This document shows positions 7,975 to 17,117 of a stretch of DNA of 64,000 nt, in pieces (position 1 is the stretch's first letter; the number at the start of each line of letters is the position of its first letter). The position numbers and the translations under genes are program-made. The DNA lies in contig NZ_BOSL01000017.1 in NCBI RefSeq assembly GCF_018403325.1, positions 46,695 to 110,694 of the forward strand, given 5' to 3'. The notes under the pieces were generated by a model. The model did not search any database, was not told the DNA's origin, and worked only from the letters and a program-made list of their open reading frames with translations. Source of the DNA: Paenibacillus vini. Lineage in GTDB: Bacteria; Bacillota; Bacilli; Paenibacillales; Paenibacillaceae.

Positions 7975-9789
7975 TTATTCGGCCTCATAGCCCTCCTCTT
8001 CATGCTGCTGCATAAACGGAAGCTCCAGAATAAAGGAGGAGCCTTCGCCGACCTTGCTCTCTACGCGGAGCGTGCCGTGGTGCAGCTCCGTCAAATGCTT
8101 GACGATGGACAGCCCCAGGCCCGTTCCCCCGGAGCTGCGCGAACGCGCCTTGTCTACCCGGTAGAACCTTTCGAAGATCCGCGGCAGGTCTTTCTTAGGA
8201 ATCCCGATGCCGGTGTCGCTGACTGCGATCCGGACTTTCTCCTCATCCCCGTCGACGTCGATAACATCGACATCAACTTTAACCCTGCCGCCTTCCAGCG
8301 TGTAATTGATCGCATTGGAGAGCAGATTCATGAAAATTTGCTTTAATCGGTCCTCATCGCCTTCAATGAACAGATGTTCAGGAATATCCTGCACCATAAC
8401 GATCGACTTCTTGGCGGCGGCAGGCTGCATCATTTCAAAAATGCTGCCGAACAGCTCCTTCAAATGGACCGGCGCATATTCGAGCGGCACCCGCTTCGAT
8501 TCGATCTTGGACAGCTCCAGAATGTCGCCGATCAACCGGTTCAGACGCTCTCCCTCATCATGGATGATCTGCAGGAAGGAGCGCCGGGTTTCCTCATCCG
8601 GCACGCCGCCGGCCAGCAACGTCTCCGCGAACCCTTTGACCGCCGCAATCGGCGTCTTCAATTCATGGGACACATTAGCGACAAACTCGCTTCGCATGCC
8701 TTCCAGGCGCCGGATGTCCGTCACGTCCTGAAGGAGAAACAGCATACCCCTGTAGCTATTGTCATCTTCAAACATAGGGACCCCGTCAAATTGAAGGACC
8801 CTCTCCTCGGGCGCATATACATTCCGCTCGACGCGAAGGAACTCCTTGCGAGAAATTCCTTCTTCAACGAATTTCATGAACTCGTAATTCTGCTTCAAGT
8901 CCTCATAAGGCATTCCAAGAATATGCTCGCTGCGGACATGCAGGATGGATTCCGCTTCACGGTTGATCAAGGCAATTTTACCGGCACAATCGATCATCAT
9001 GATGCCGCCGGTCATATTAGCCAGCACGCTTTGCATCAAGTCTTCATTGTCATGGATGACCTTAAGCTGCTGCTGAAGACTGTCGGCCATTCCGTTAATA
9101 GCCTGGCCCAGTTGCCCGATTTCATCCCGGCGGTCCAAATTCACCCTGGCGTCATAATCAAGCCCGGAAATCCGGTTCGCAACCCGGGTGATATGCTCCA
9201 ATGGTCTGGTTAGCCCTGAGGCTACCCGATAACTGACGAAGGCTGCTGCCAGGAAAAGAAGCAACAGACCTCCTCCCATCAGGTACCATCCTTTATTCAA
9301 TTCTTTGCCAACGGCCGCCAAACTCATCGATAGCCGGATATAACCGTCGAATCCGGCATCGGTTTTCACATGCCGGGCGACATAGAGCATGTCTTCGCCG
9401 ATCGTCTCGCTATGCCGGATTGCGCTGCCGACCTTGTCGCTGGACGCCGACTCGATCTCCTTGCGTTTCTTGTGGTTGTCCATCTCCCCGGGCAGCATTT
9501 CCGAATCACCGATGACTGTGCCGTCCAGATTAATAAAGGTGATCCGGGAATCGATCAGTTGGTCCAGTTCCTGCGCTTTGGCAGTGTAGTATGATACTGC
9601 TCCCGGGTCATCCACTGGAATAAAAGAAAATGTACTTTCAAGCAAATTGATTTCCCGTGCCATATTTTCTTCCAGGGCACGGATGTGGGAATCCTTGAAC
9701 ACCTGCGCCATCGACAATCCCGCCGCAAGCATTGAGACTCCGATTAAACTCATTAAGATGAAAATCAGGCGGGAACGAAATGTTTTCAT
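7975..9789 (-). CDS. phoR: Membrane sensor histidine kinase PhoR
   Basis: A 604-residue kinase. Order: an N-terminal membrane segment (about 7-29), an extracytoplasmic sensor (about 30-165), a second membrane segment (about 168-187), a HAMP domain (about 188-240, with LTRPLEHITRVANRI), a PAS domain (about 245-350), the HisKA domain with FVANVSHELKTPIAAVKGFAETL (phospho-acceptor His near 375), and an HATPase domain with N, G1 (DTGIGIP) and G2 (GGTGLGLSIV) boxes. The layout matches PhoR of bacilli. The ATG lies one base past the fumarase stop codon without an obvious ribosome binding site, so translational coupling to the fumarase gene is likely. Confidence 0.9.
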   Translation of the reverse strand: MKTFRSRLIFILMSLIGVSMLAAGLSMAQVFKDSHIRALEENMAREINLLESTFSFIPVDDPGAVSYYTAKAQELDQLIDSRITFINLDGTVIGDSEMLPGEMDNHKKRKEIESASSDKVGSAIRHSETIGEDMLYVARHVKTDAGFDGYIRLSMSLAAVGKELNKGWYLMGGGLLLLFLAAAFVSYRVASGLTRPLEHITRVANRISGLDYDARVNLDRRDEIGQLGQAINGMADSLQQQLKVIHDNEDLMQSVLANMTGGIMMIDCAGKIALINREAESILHVRSEHILGMPYEDLKQNYEFMKFVEEGISRKEFLRVERNVYAPEERVLQFDGVPMFEDDNSYRGMLFLLQDVTDIRRLEGMRSEFVANVSHELKTPIAAVKGFAETLLAGGVPDEETRRSFLQIIHDEGERLNRLIGDILELSKIESKRVPLEYAPVHLKELFGSIFEMMQPAAAKKSIVMVQDIPEHLFIEGDEDRLKQIFMNLLSNAINYTLEGGRVKVDVDVIDVDGDEEKVRIAVSDTGIGIPKKDLPRIFERFYRVDKARSRSSGGTGLGLSIVKHLTELHHGTLRVESKVGEGSSFILELPFMQQHEEEGYEAE

Positions 9790-9790
9790 G

Positions 9791-11338
9791 TTATTTGAAC
9801 ACCGCTTCTTTAAACGTGGCCAGCTTTTCTAAAGATTCTTTCTCTACTCCGGCATGAAGGCTCTCCCCATGCGAATCCATCGTAACGATCGCCGCAAAAC
9901 CGTCGACCTCCAAATGCCACATCGCTTCCGGAATGCCGAATTCCATGAAATCGACGCCGTTCACCTTCTTGATGCACTCCGCATAATATTGAGCCGCTCC
10001 GCCGATGGCGTTCAAATATACCCCTCCGTGCTCTTTAAGCGCGGCAAGCGTCTTCGCGCCCATCCCGCCCTTGCCGATGACCGCACGGATGCCGAACTTC
10101 TTAATAATGTCGCCCTGATAAGGCTCCTCCCGGATACTCGTCGTAGGCCCGGCCGCTTTGACATGCCAGCCCTCTTCATCCTTAAGCATGACCGGTCCGC
10201 AATGGTAAATAACCGCGCCATTCAAATCGACGGGCGCATCATGATCCATCAGGTATTTGTGCAGCGCATCGCGTCCTGTATGCATTTCACCTTGAATGAT
10301 TACGACATCCCCAACGCGGAGGTTGCGGATCTGCTCTTCCGAAATCGGCGTTTGCAGCACGATTTCCCGTCCCTTAGGCGGAACGGAACCCGCGGCGGCG
10401 GTTTCATTCTGTTGCACCGGCTCTTCCATGGCTACTTCGCTGCCGGAAGGATATAACCAGCCACCGATTTCTCCTGTTACGGGATCCATTTTTACGCCTT
10501 GCCGGCGGAAAGCCCAGCAATTGTACGCTACGGATACGAAGAAGCTTGCCGGAAGGCGGTTCGCCGTTCCGATTTTGCAACCCAGCAGCGTTACCTCGCC
10601 GCCGAAGCCCATCGTACCGATGCCCAACTGGTTGCCCGCCTCCATGATATACCGTTCCAGCTGGTCCAACTCCGGAACCGGATTGACGTCATCCACAGCA
10701 CGGAACAACTGCTGCTTCGCCAATTCATAACCGGTCGTCCGGTCGCCGCCGATACCTACGCCGATAAAGCCGGCGCTGCAGCCTTGCCCCTGAGCCTGAT
10801 ACACCGCATGCAGAATACACTTGCGGATGCCGTCCAAATCCCGGCCCGCGCGGCCAAGCCCCTCAAGTTCAGCCGGCAGGCTGTATTGGATGTTTTTATT
10901 TTCACAGCCGCCGCCCTTTAGGATCAGCCGCATATCGATATAGTCCTCTTCCCATTGCTCAAAATGAATCACCGGTGTGCCTGAACCCAAATTGTCGCCG
11001 CTATTCTCGCCGGTAAGCGAATCGACTGAATTCGGCCGCAGCTTGCCGTTCTTGGTTGCTCGTTGAATGGCCGATTTAATGTCTTTTTTCAGTTCGATCT
11101 GGTTCACGCCAACCGGAGTATGCACAATAAATGTCGGCATCCCGGTATCCTGACAAATCGGGGAAATTTGCTCCTCGGCCATATTAATGTTCCGGGTAAT
11201 GGTCGACAAGGCGAGTCCTGCGCGAGTATCCTGGTTTTCCATCGCCCGGCCGCGATTTACCGCCCTCCGGACATCCCCGGGCAGGTTCGTAGACGTTTCC
11301 ACAATTAATTGATATACGCTCTCTTCAAACTGATGCAT
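9791..11338 (-). CDS. Class I (iron-sulfur) fumarate hydratase
   Basis: A 515-residue single-chain class I fumarase with both the alpha-type (N-terminal) and beta-type (C-terminal) domains fused. It interconverts fumarate and malate in the TCA cycle with a [4Fe-4S] cluster. Cluster-ligand contexts are visible: ICQDTGMPTF, GGGCENKN and the third Cys in LGCKIGT. It fits the wider TCA content of the window (citZ, icd, mdh). The gene abuts phoR with a one-base gap, an unusual pairing of a TCA enzyme with a phosphate sensor. A thermolabile class I enzyme is typical of these bacteria alongside or instead of FumC. Confidence 0.93.
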   Translation of the reverse strand: MHQFEESVYQLIVETSTNLPGDVRRAVNRGRAMENQDTRAGLALSTITRNINMAEEQISPICQDTGMPTFIVHTPVGVNQIELKKDIKSAIQRATKNGKLRPNSVDSLTGENSGDNLGSGTPVIHFEQWEEDYIDMRLILKGGGCENKNIQYSLPAELEGLGRAGRDLDGIRKCILHAVYQAQGQGCSAGFIGVGIGGDRTTGYELAKQQLFRAVDDVNPVPELDQLERYIMEAGNQLGIGTMGFGGEVTLLGCKIGTANRLPASFFVSVAYNCWAFRRQGVKMDPVTGEIGGWLYPSGSEVAMEEPVQQNETAAAGSVPPKGREIVLQTPISEEQIRNLRVGDVVIIQGEMHTGRDALHKYLMDHDAPVDLNGAVIYHCGPVMLKDEEGWHVKAAGPTTSIREEPYQGDIIKKFGIRAVIGKGGMGAKTLAALKEHGGVYLNAIGGAAQYYAECIKKVNGVDFMEFGIPEAMWHLEVDGFAAIVTMDSHGESLHAGVEKESLEKLATFKEAVFK

Positions 11339-11502
11339 GATCCAAGTTCCCCTCTCTTGTCTTCGAATTCATTGCAGGTTATGTCTGACGTATTTTTGCG
11401 GATAGCATTCTCTTCTTCAATAGCTTTATAATATCATAGTACCTAATCAGAGGTTGAAAATATAGTCAAATATATCATCCCGAAAAGAGAGGTTTCTCAC
11501 TG

Positions 11503-11712
11503 ATGAGCTACCATTTTTCCGCTTATATGTATCGCCTTCGTTCCATCCGGCGCTGGAGCCTGATGCGAAGCACCGCTCCCGAAAACGTGGCGGAGCATTC
11601 CTTCCATGTTGCCCTGCTCGCGCATCTCCTGTGCGAAATCGGAAACGGAATGTTCGGACGCCATCTGAATGCAGAACGTGCGGCCACCCTGGCCTTGTTT
11701 CACGATGCGACC
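11503..11712 (+). pseudogene. yfbR: YfbR-type 5'-deoxynucleotidase, 5' part of gene split by the mobile element
   Basis: The first 70 codons of an HD-domain nucleotidase that in E. coli hydrolyses deoxynucleoside 5'-monophosphates. It keeps substrate residues R17 and W18, metal-binding H32 and the H67-D68 pair, then stops being family-like after T70. Three codons of element sequence and a TAA follow (to 11724). The missing remainder, beginning with the catalytic Glu, is found at 35613. Joining ACC (11710-11712) to GAG (35613) restores one 206-codon gene matching E. coli YfbR throughout. The broken piece lacks the catalytic Glu and last metal-binding Asp, so it cannot be active. Confidence 0.93.
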
Positions 11713-11726
11713 TTATCTACATAAAG
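11712..11726 (+). repeat. Left terminal inverted repeat of the element
   Basis: CTTATCTACATAAAG. It pairs with 35593-35607 (reverse complement CTTATCTATATAAAG), 14 of 15 identical. The first base may belong to the host codon ACC. Confidence 0.75.
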
Positions 11727-11781
11727 TTGCACATTGAATATAGTGTACAAATATAGATATATAAACTATAGTCAAAACCCT

Positions 11782-11852
11782 ATAATACCAACGTTTCCTG
11801 AGATATTTTTTCTTAAAATATCGTTGCACATAATTGGAAACGTTGGTATTAT
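11782..11852. promoter_or_regulatory. Nested palindromes at the left end of the element
   Basis: A perfect 17-bp inverted repeat (11782-11798 with 11836-11852) encloses a second perfect 8-bp inverted repeat (11802-11809 with 11815-11822). GTTGCACA occurs at 11726 and 11823, and the near copy CTTGCACA at 11893, with spacings of 97 and 70 bp. The stretch lies between the element end and the first recombinase gene. It could be recombinase-binding sites, an attenuator for the recombinase operon, or both. The role is not established. Confidence 0.6.
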
Positions 11853-11930
11853 TGTATTTGTTGACTATCTTCAATAATCATTAATGTACGTACTTGCACA
11901 CAAAAATACGCATATTGGGGCGAAGTACAT

Positions 11931-13157
11931 TTGGACAAGATTGTAGATTTTAATCATGACAGATATATTCGGTTTATTGCGGAGCCAGTGTGGCTTGATT
12001 GGATTAAACTTAAAAATAAAGAGGAAATTGAAAAGAAACAGGTAATGGTGATCTGTCTTAAAGATTTAAGAACAGATTGCAAGGTGGTTCATCCCATATC
12101 TGAGTTTGTTCTTCAATGGTATAACAAGCAATTTAACACAATGAGAAAGCACACAATAACCACAGTCGCATTCTTAAATTTCATATTAGATCGCCAAAAC
12201 GATTTCAAAGTATCCACTTTAGAAGACCTTACCCTTTCACACGCGAATGAGTTTTTGAACCACTTGACAGCGAATTCAAGAGCATATGGAACTGTTAAGG
12301 ATGCAGAGCAAACACTTACACAGCTATACCTTTTTTTGTACAAGCATGAAATACTGAAGCATGTTCAAGACAATGCATTCGAAAAGCATACAGGACCTTA
12401 TCATACATATATCAAATCCCCATTCACTCCAATTTACCCATCAATAAAGGCAAGAAAAATTGAGCATATATTGCCTTATCAATACATTGGAATGTTTTTA
12501 GAGTCCGTTATTACCACAGCTAATCCGATTTTACTTGGAGTTTACTTCCAAATCTTTGGAGGATTACGTGCAGGTGAGGTTGTTAACATTAAGAGATCTG
12601 ACGTTAAAGTGAAGCCAACTGGAGAAATACTCATCTCATTAAATAACAATAATCTTCGAACTGATATACGAACTGGTGATGCTAGCGTAAAACGACCAAG
12701 ACAACAACGAATAATGTCAATTCACGATTGGTTAAGCCTTTTTAAAGAGAACCACTACAAATTATATATACCTACAGATGGTTCTAATGCCTTGTTTATC
12801 AATCGAGATGGTAAAGCAATGTCGTTAGGTAGTTACAGACAATACTTTGAAAAGGCTAAAACACACTTTATTAAACGATTACGAGAGAGTCATTATAAGG
12901 ATGATGTTCTGCTTGGGAATCACTTATATACAGCTAAATGGTCTACACACATTGGACGAGGTACATTTACTAACTTACTTGCTGAAGAAGCGGAGAATCC
13001 ATATGATATTGCCCAGCCTCGTGGGGATAAACAGTTAACCTCTTCCCTTTCATACATGAGTGGAACTGAAAGAATGAAAAGAAAGATTGAAGAAAAGTTG
13101 CAAAATATGACCACTAATTATCTTCCTATGCTTATTCAGCAAAGAAAAAGGAACTAA
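11931..13157 (+). CDS. Tyrosine recombinase, TnpA-like (first of three)
   Basis: A 408-residue site-specific recombinase. The catalytic residues can be placed: R213 in GGLRAGEVV, H340 and R343 in HIGRGTF, and the nucleophile Y375 in SSLSYM. An N-terminal SAM-like core-binding domain (about 75-160) precedes the catalytic domain. The gene starts with TTG, preceded by GGGGCGA. Its size and first position match TnpA of Tn554, which determines target choice and strand exchange together with TnpB. It begins an operon of five genes on the plus strand with gaps of 24, 12, -8 and 20 bp. No frameshift is seen. Confidence 0.85.
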   Translation: MDKIVDFNHDRYIRFIAEPVWLDWIKLKNKEEIEKKQVMVICLKDLRTDCKVVHPISEFVLQWYNKQFNTMRKHTITTVAFLNFILDRQNDFKVSTLEDLTLSHANEFLNHLTANSRAYGTVKDAEQTLTQLYLFLYKHEILKHVQDNAFEKHTGPYHTYIKSPFTPIYPSIKARKIEHILPYQYIGMFLESVITTANPILLGVYFQIFGGLRAGEVVNIKRSDVKVKPTGEILISLNNNNLRTDIRTGDASVKRPRQQRIMSIHDWLSLFKENHYKLYIPTDGSNALFINRDGKAMSLGSYRQYFEKAKTHFIKRLRESHYKDDVLLGNHLYTAKWSTHIGRGTFTNLLAEEAENPYDIAQPRGDKQLTSSLSYMSGTERMKRKIEEKLQNMTTNYLPMLIQQRKRN

Positions 13158-13181
13158 TCCAGTCAAAAAGAGAGGCGAGTT

Positions 13182-15470
13182 ATGGAAGAAAAAGATATTG
13201 TTGCTCCACAAGGAATGATAAATATTGCGGAGTTGCAGAAACGCTGGGAGCTAAGTCGTAACATAGTTTACTCTATCGTTGTTAAATTCAAACGAAATAT
13301 TATGCACGACCGTAAACTTTACATATGTCTGGACGAAATTGAATACTATGAGAGCTATGAATTGAAGAAGAAAAAGCCAGTATTAAACGGTGAATACGTA
13401 CACAGTTCTGAAATAAAGAAATGGCTTATGGAAAATGGATTCCCTTCTCCCGAAGCTACGTTTAAGAAGATGCGAGACAATAATCTACTAGGGAAGATTA
13501 TAAAGCAAGGCATACATTACTTGATATCCAAACCTGACTTTGAACATTTTAAGAATCACTATGAACCTTTTCGATATTTATCAATGAATAACACGCCGTC
13601 AGATTATATGGGACTTAGACCAAAGGGAACAATGAGTATCCGTGAACTTTCTGTTAGATTGAAGTTGAATAGCTATAAGTCCGTATACAAGTACTTTGAT
13701 AAAAATTTATTACCAAAACCTATTTTATTTTTAGGAACTAAGTTCGTTCTAATAAGCGATATTGAGGCTTTTGAGTCAAATAAGAGAGAAGCAACTGCCC
13801 CGAAAACAGTGGAAAAACTGATTGTTAAATTACAAGATCAAGTTTTGAATTTTAAACATGACTGCCCGATTGAGACTACAAACCTATATATAGACTTCTG
13901 TTTATTAAAGCTAAAAAGTAGTGCGGCCTCATTACGTAAAAAAAACCAGAATGTATCTATTTATGTATCAACATATAAACGATACGTTTCAAAATTTATT
14001 TTCAAACTTGCAAAGTTATCTGATTCGGAAGTAGAACTACTAATGAGACGAGAAGATATTTCAAGTAACAGAAAAGAAATCTTATTAGACTTTATCAGAT
14101 ATAGCGATAGCCTATACAATATAAGACGTTCAAAGAATATCGTGATAAGTAGATACGAAAAAAAGAAAACAAACTCTGATGAAAAGTCAATATATACACC
14201 AGAATTATACTTTGAATATGTGAACTACGTAAAAAATCTTGATTACCTCATTCCACTTTCTACCTCCTCACAAAAAGTCTCTAATGCTTGGTTATTTATT
14301 ATTATGCACTTAACCGATGCATGGAGAGCACCCGACATCGTAAATAACTTACCAGCAATTGATATTGAAGCAATAGGAATTGACTCTATTGATTGGTTTA
14401 ATGATAACTGTATCTCTTTATCCCAAGCATCCCAAATAGTTCAACAAGTCAGTAAAAAGGTTGAACAAGCTTTATCAAGTAAAACAAAAGCAATATTAAA
14501 CTTTTTTGTAATACCCGATATGGTAGTTCCTTTTGCTAATGCGGCCATAATTAGCGAGCTACATAGACGAAGAAAAAACCATGAGTTTTTGTTAAGCACT
14601 TTGAGTAGTTACCGCATATCCGATTTTACTAAACGATTGATGTTTAGTGAAAATCAGCAATTAATGGGTTTTCAATCAAGAAAAATGAATAGAAGTACAC
14701 TCACCTATCTCTTTTATTCCATTGTCGAAGAAGATGGATCAGATGCAGACGTTGCATTAGAACTTGCAAAGGTTTCTCGATCTCATAAATCCCCAAACTC
14801 AACAGAAATTTATCTTAATAATACAAACAAGGACGGGTCATTAAACAGAGTTTCACTAAACATTTTCAGACGTGGACATTTTGGCTGGCTATACAAACAC
14901 ATTATAGACATGTCAGTATCACCTCTTGTTCAGAAGCTTTCAAACGAGAACAGAACTGCACTTATAGAAAATTTAAGGTCAGATCTGAAACCCTTTGAGG
15001 TCGAGGGTTGGGGGGAATTTATCAACGCTAAAACAAAACAAGAAAATTCTGTACTATCTAATCTGACCCGTCGCACAACTGAAGATTTTATTCTCTTGAT
15101 AAAAAAGATCATGGCTGGAAGATTGCCTGCTCGAACACCTGGTGGACAATGTTTGGTCTATCCTAATTGCAAATATCCGTTAAGAAAGAATTGCTTTGGT
15201 TGCGAGTATTTCATACCTCATTCAAGCGTTTTAACTGAAGCCGCAGATGAATTTAAACGTTTGTATGAGCTTATCAAAGAATCAAAATACGATGCATTAT
15301 TGCAAAGAGATTCAAGATTTATGCTCCATCTTATTTTACTATTTAATGAAGCTTATCAATCATTTGATAGAGAATATGTTGATTCATTTTTTTCTTATCA
15401 AGAGTTCCAGGCCACACTCAAAGAACTAATCCCTTTATTGAAATTAAAATCAGATATACCACAGAAATGA
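13182..15470 (+). CDS. Large tyrosine recombinase-like protein, TnpB-like (second of three)
   Basis: A 762-residue protein. The N-terminal part (about 1-210) holds helix-turn-helix-like segments (IAELQKRWELSRNIVYSIV; SIRELSVRLKLNSYKSVYKYF), perhaps for DNA binding. The C-terminal half has remnants of the tyrosine recombinase core: Arg in DAWRAPDIV, RKMNRS in the HxxR position, and SHKSPNSTEIYL with a probable nucleophile Tyr. A Cys cluster near the C-terminus (CLVYPNCKYPLRKNCFGCEY) looks zinc-binding. Length and position fit an enlarged TnpB of Tn554-class elements. The HxxR His appears to be replaced by Lys, so its activity may depend on its partners. Confidence 0.75.
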   Translation: MEEKDIVAPQGMINIAELQKRWELSRNIVYSIVVKFKRNIMHDRKLYICLDEIEYYESYELKKKKPVLNGEYVHSSEIKKWLMENGFPSPEATFKKMRDNNLLGKIIKQGIHYLISKPDFEHFKNHYEPFRYLSMNNTPSDYMGLRPKGTMSIRELSVRLKLNSYKSVYKYFDKNLLPKPILFLGTKFVLISDIEAFESNKREATAPKTVEKLIVKLQDQVLNFKHDCPIETTNLYIDFCLLKLKSSAASLRKKNQNVSIYVSTYKRYVSKFIFKLAKLSDSEVELLMRREDISSNRKEILLDFIRYSDSLYNIRRSKNIVISRYEKKKTNSDEKSIYTPELYFEYVNYVKNLDYLIPLSTSSQKVSNAWLFIIMHLTDAWRAPDIVNNLPAIDIEAIGIDSIDWFNDNCISLSQASQIVQQVSKKVEQALSSKTKAILNFFVIPDMVVPFANAAIISELHRRRKNHEFLLSTLSSYRISDFTKRLMFSENQQLMGFQSRKMNRSTLTYLFYSIVEEDGSDADVALELAKVSRSHKSPNSTEIYLNNTNKDGSLNRVSLNIFRRGHFGWLYKHIIDMSVSPLVQKLSNENRTALIENLRSDLKPFEVEGWGEFINAKTKQENSVLSNLTRRTTEDFILLIKKIMAGRLPARTPGGQCLVYPNCKYPLRKNCFGCEYFIPHSSVLTEAADEFKRLYELIKESKYDALLQRDSRFMLHLILLFNEAYQSFDREYVDSFFSYQEFQATLKELIPLLKLKSDIPQK

Positions 15471-15482
15471 GTTGAACTTTCC

Positions 15483-17117
15483 ATGCTTGTGCGAAAGAAA
15501 TTATTTAATGCCGGAATAACTAAAGTTGAATTAATTGAAAACATTATTATGACAGAAAGCAATGAGGCCGATATCTTAAACACTTTCATATTTTTAAAAG
15601 ACACAGGGATTATTGAAGTAAATTCTTTTGAAGACACAGAATGGAAATATAGAAGCGAAGTCTACAACGTCCCATTTACATTAGTTTTTGATTTAGAAAT
15701 ACATTCGGAGTTCAATTACTTATTGAAGGCATACTCAATAATTAGGATTGTCAACCGAGTTGCACCTACTACCATAACTTTAGAAATTAATTACTTGAAA
15801 AGAATAATTAATGCAACTGATGCATTTCGTGCTATCAATGAATATCACATAATGTGTGCAACTTTATCATCACCTGAATCGAGTCGAATCACAAAAACAT
15901 TACTAATGTTTATCAATTTCGCCGGCTTACCAAATAAGCATGAGATCGTTGAAGCATGCGAAAGATATTCGTATAAAAAACATAGTAACAGAGAACTCCC
16001 TGATTTTCATTCTGTAATGATCTACGACAAATGTATCGAACATTTTTTCACACAATTTGATTCAGAAGAAACAATTAAATACTTGCCAATATGGTTGTGG
16101 TGGCGGTTAACCAATATTCTCCCGATGAGGCCGAGCGAGTTTTTCCTTTTGCGTTACAATTGCATAGAATTCGATAATTTATCTAATGAGTTTTGGATTA
16201 ACATAACACGAATAAAAGAAGAAAAAAGAGACCGAACGGAACATGAAAAGTTGAACTATTCTAAAGTGAAAATTGATAACGCCACCTATCAATTTATAAA
16301 ACAGTTCAAGAATATACAGGAAATTTTACATGTAACAAAAACAACCCCAGAATATCTGCTTCCTTATTCGCTCTATCAAAAATCAAACAAAAAAAGCCGA
16401 ACAGTTGCCCATAATAGGATGGATCTCCATGTGTTTAAGATTCAATTAAAGAAATTCCACCATGAAGTGATTGTGAAATATTATGGCTATGAAGAATGCA
16501 ACCAAATAAGACCAGGTGATACTCGCCACTTTGCTATAATTAATATGTTTTTACAAGGATATAATCCTTTATCGATTGCTCGTATGGCTGGACATAATAA
16601 AATTGCTACTCAAGAGAATTATTACAATCATGCAGTTCATTTTGCTGAATCACATATATATCATTTAGCACAACAAAAGCATGAAAACAGGATAAACGAG
16701 AAAATAACAAACACTTTATTGGGAAATAAACGTGATGTATATAATAATGGACTTCAGTATTCATACGATGAACTACAACATTTTAGAAAAGTAGAGTATG
16801 GTTATTGTAAAGACTTAACGCCTGAGTTCCCTGATAACTGTACAGACAATTGTATGAGTTGCACGCTGTATATTTTTAAGCCGGCGATAAACGAACAAGA
16901 AGCAGCTATAAAAAATCTAACTGAGTATTCATGTGAGTTAGGAAATCGGATCACACAAGAAATCGAAAACATCTTTAAAATTGGTAAAAGAATCAACACG
17001 ATTAACACGATACGTGTTGAAGAATCACTATTAAATAAGTCCCGTTCACTTTCCCAACTAAAAGAAGCGAAGGCATTGGTTGATTCATTTAGAATAGAGG
17101 TTGATTCATATGAATAA
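15483..17117 (+). CDS. Tyrosine recombinase (third of three)
   Basis: A 544-residue recombinase with a canonical core: R216 in MRPSEFFLLR, GDTRHFAIINM near 345-355, and the GHNKIATQENYYNH box with the Tyr nucleophile. A C-terminal Cys cluster (YCKDLTPEFPDNCTDNCMSC) echoes the one in the gene before. It starts 12 bp after the second recombinase, with no strong ribosome binding site, so translation may be coupled. Having three different tyrosine recombinases in a row is typical of recombinase-trio and Tn554-class elements. Confidence 0.8.
   Translation: MLVRKKLFNAGITKVELIENIIMTESNEADILNTFIFLKDTGIIEVNSFEDTEWKYRSEVYNVPFTLVFDLEIHSEFNYLLKAYSIIRIVNRVAPTTITLEINYLKRIINATDAFRAINEYHIMCATLSSPESSRITKTLLMFINFAGLPNKHEIVEACERYSYKKHSNRELPDFHSVMIYDKCIEHFFTQFDSEETIKYLPIWLWWRLTNILPMRPSEFFLLRYNCIEFDNLSNEFWINITRIKEEKRDRTEHEKLNYSKVKIDNATYQFIKQFKNIQEILHVTKTTPEYLLPYSLYQKSNKKSRTVAHNRMDLHVFKIQLKKFHHEVIVKYYGYEECNQIRPGDTRHFAIINMFLQGYNPLSIARMAGHNKIATQENYYNHAVHFAESHIYHLAQQKHENRINEKITNTLLGNKRDVYNNGLQYSYDELQHFRKVEYGYCKDLTPEFPDNCTDNCMSCTLYIFKPAINEQEAAIKNLTEYSCELGNRITQEIENIFKIGKRINTINTIRVEESLLNKSRSLSQLKEAKALVDSFRIEVDSYE

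Noticed and set aside
8374-9213. A 279-codon open frame on the plus strand
   Set aside because: It lies wholly opposite phoR, is His/Gln/Asp-rich as expected of a complementary-strand frame, and has no ribosome binding site.
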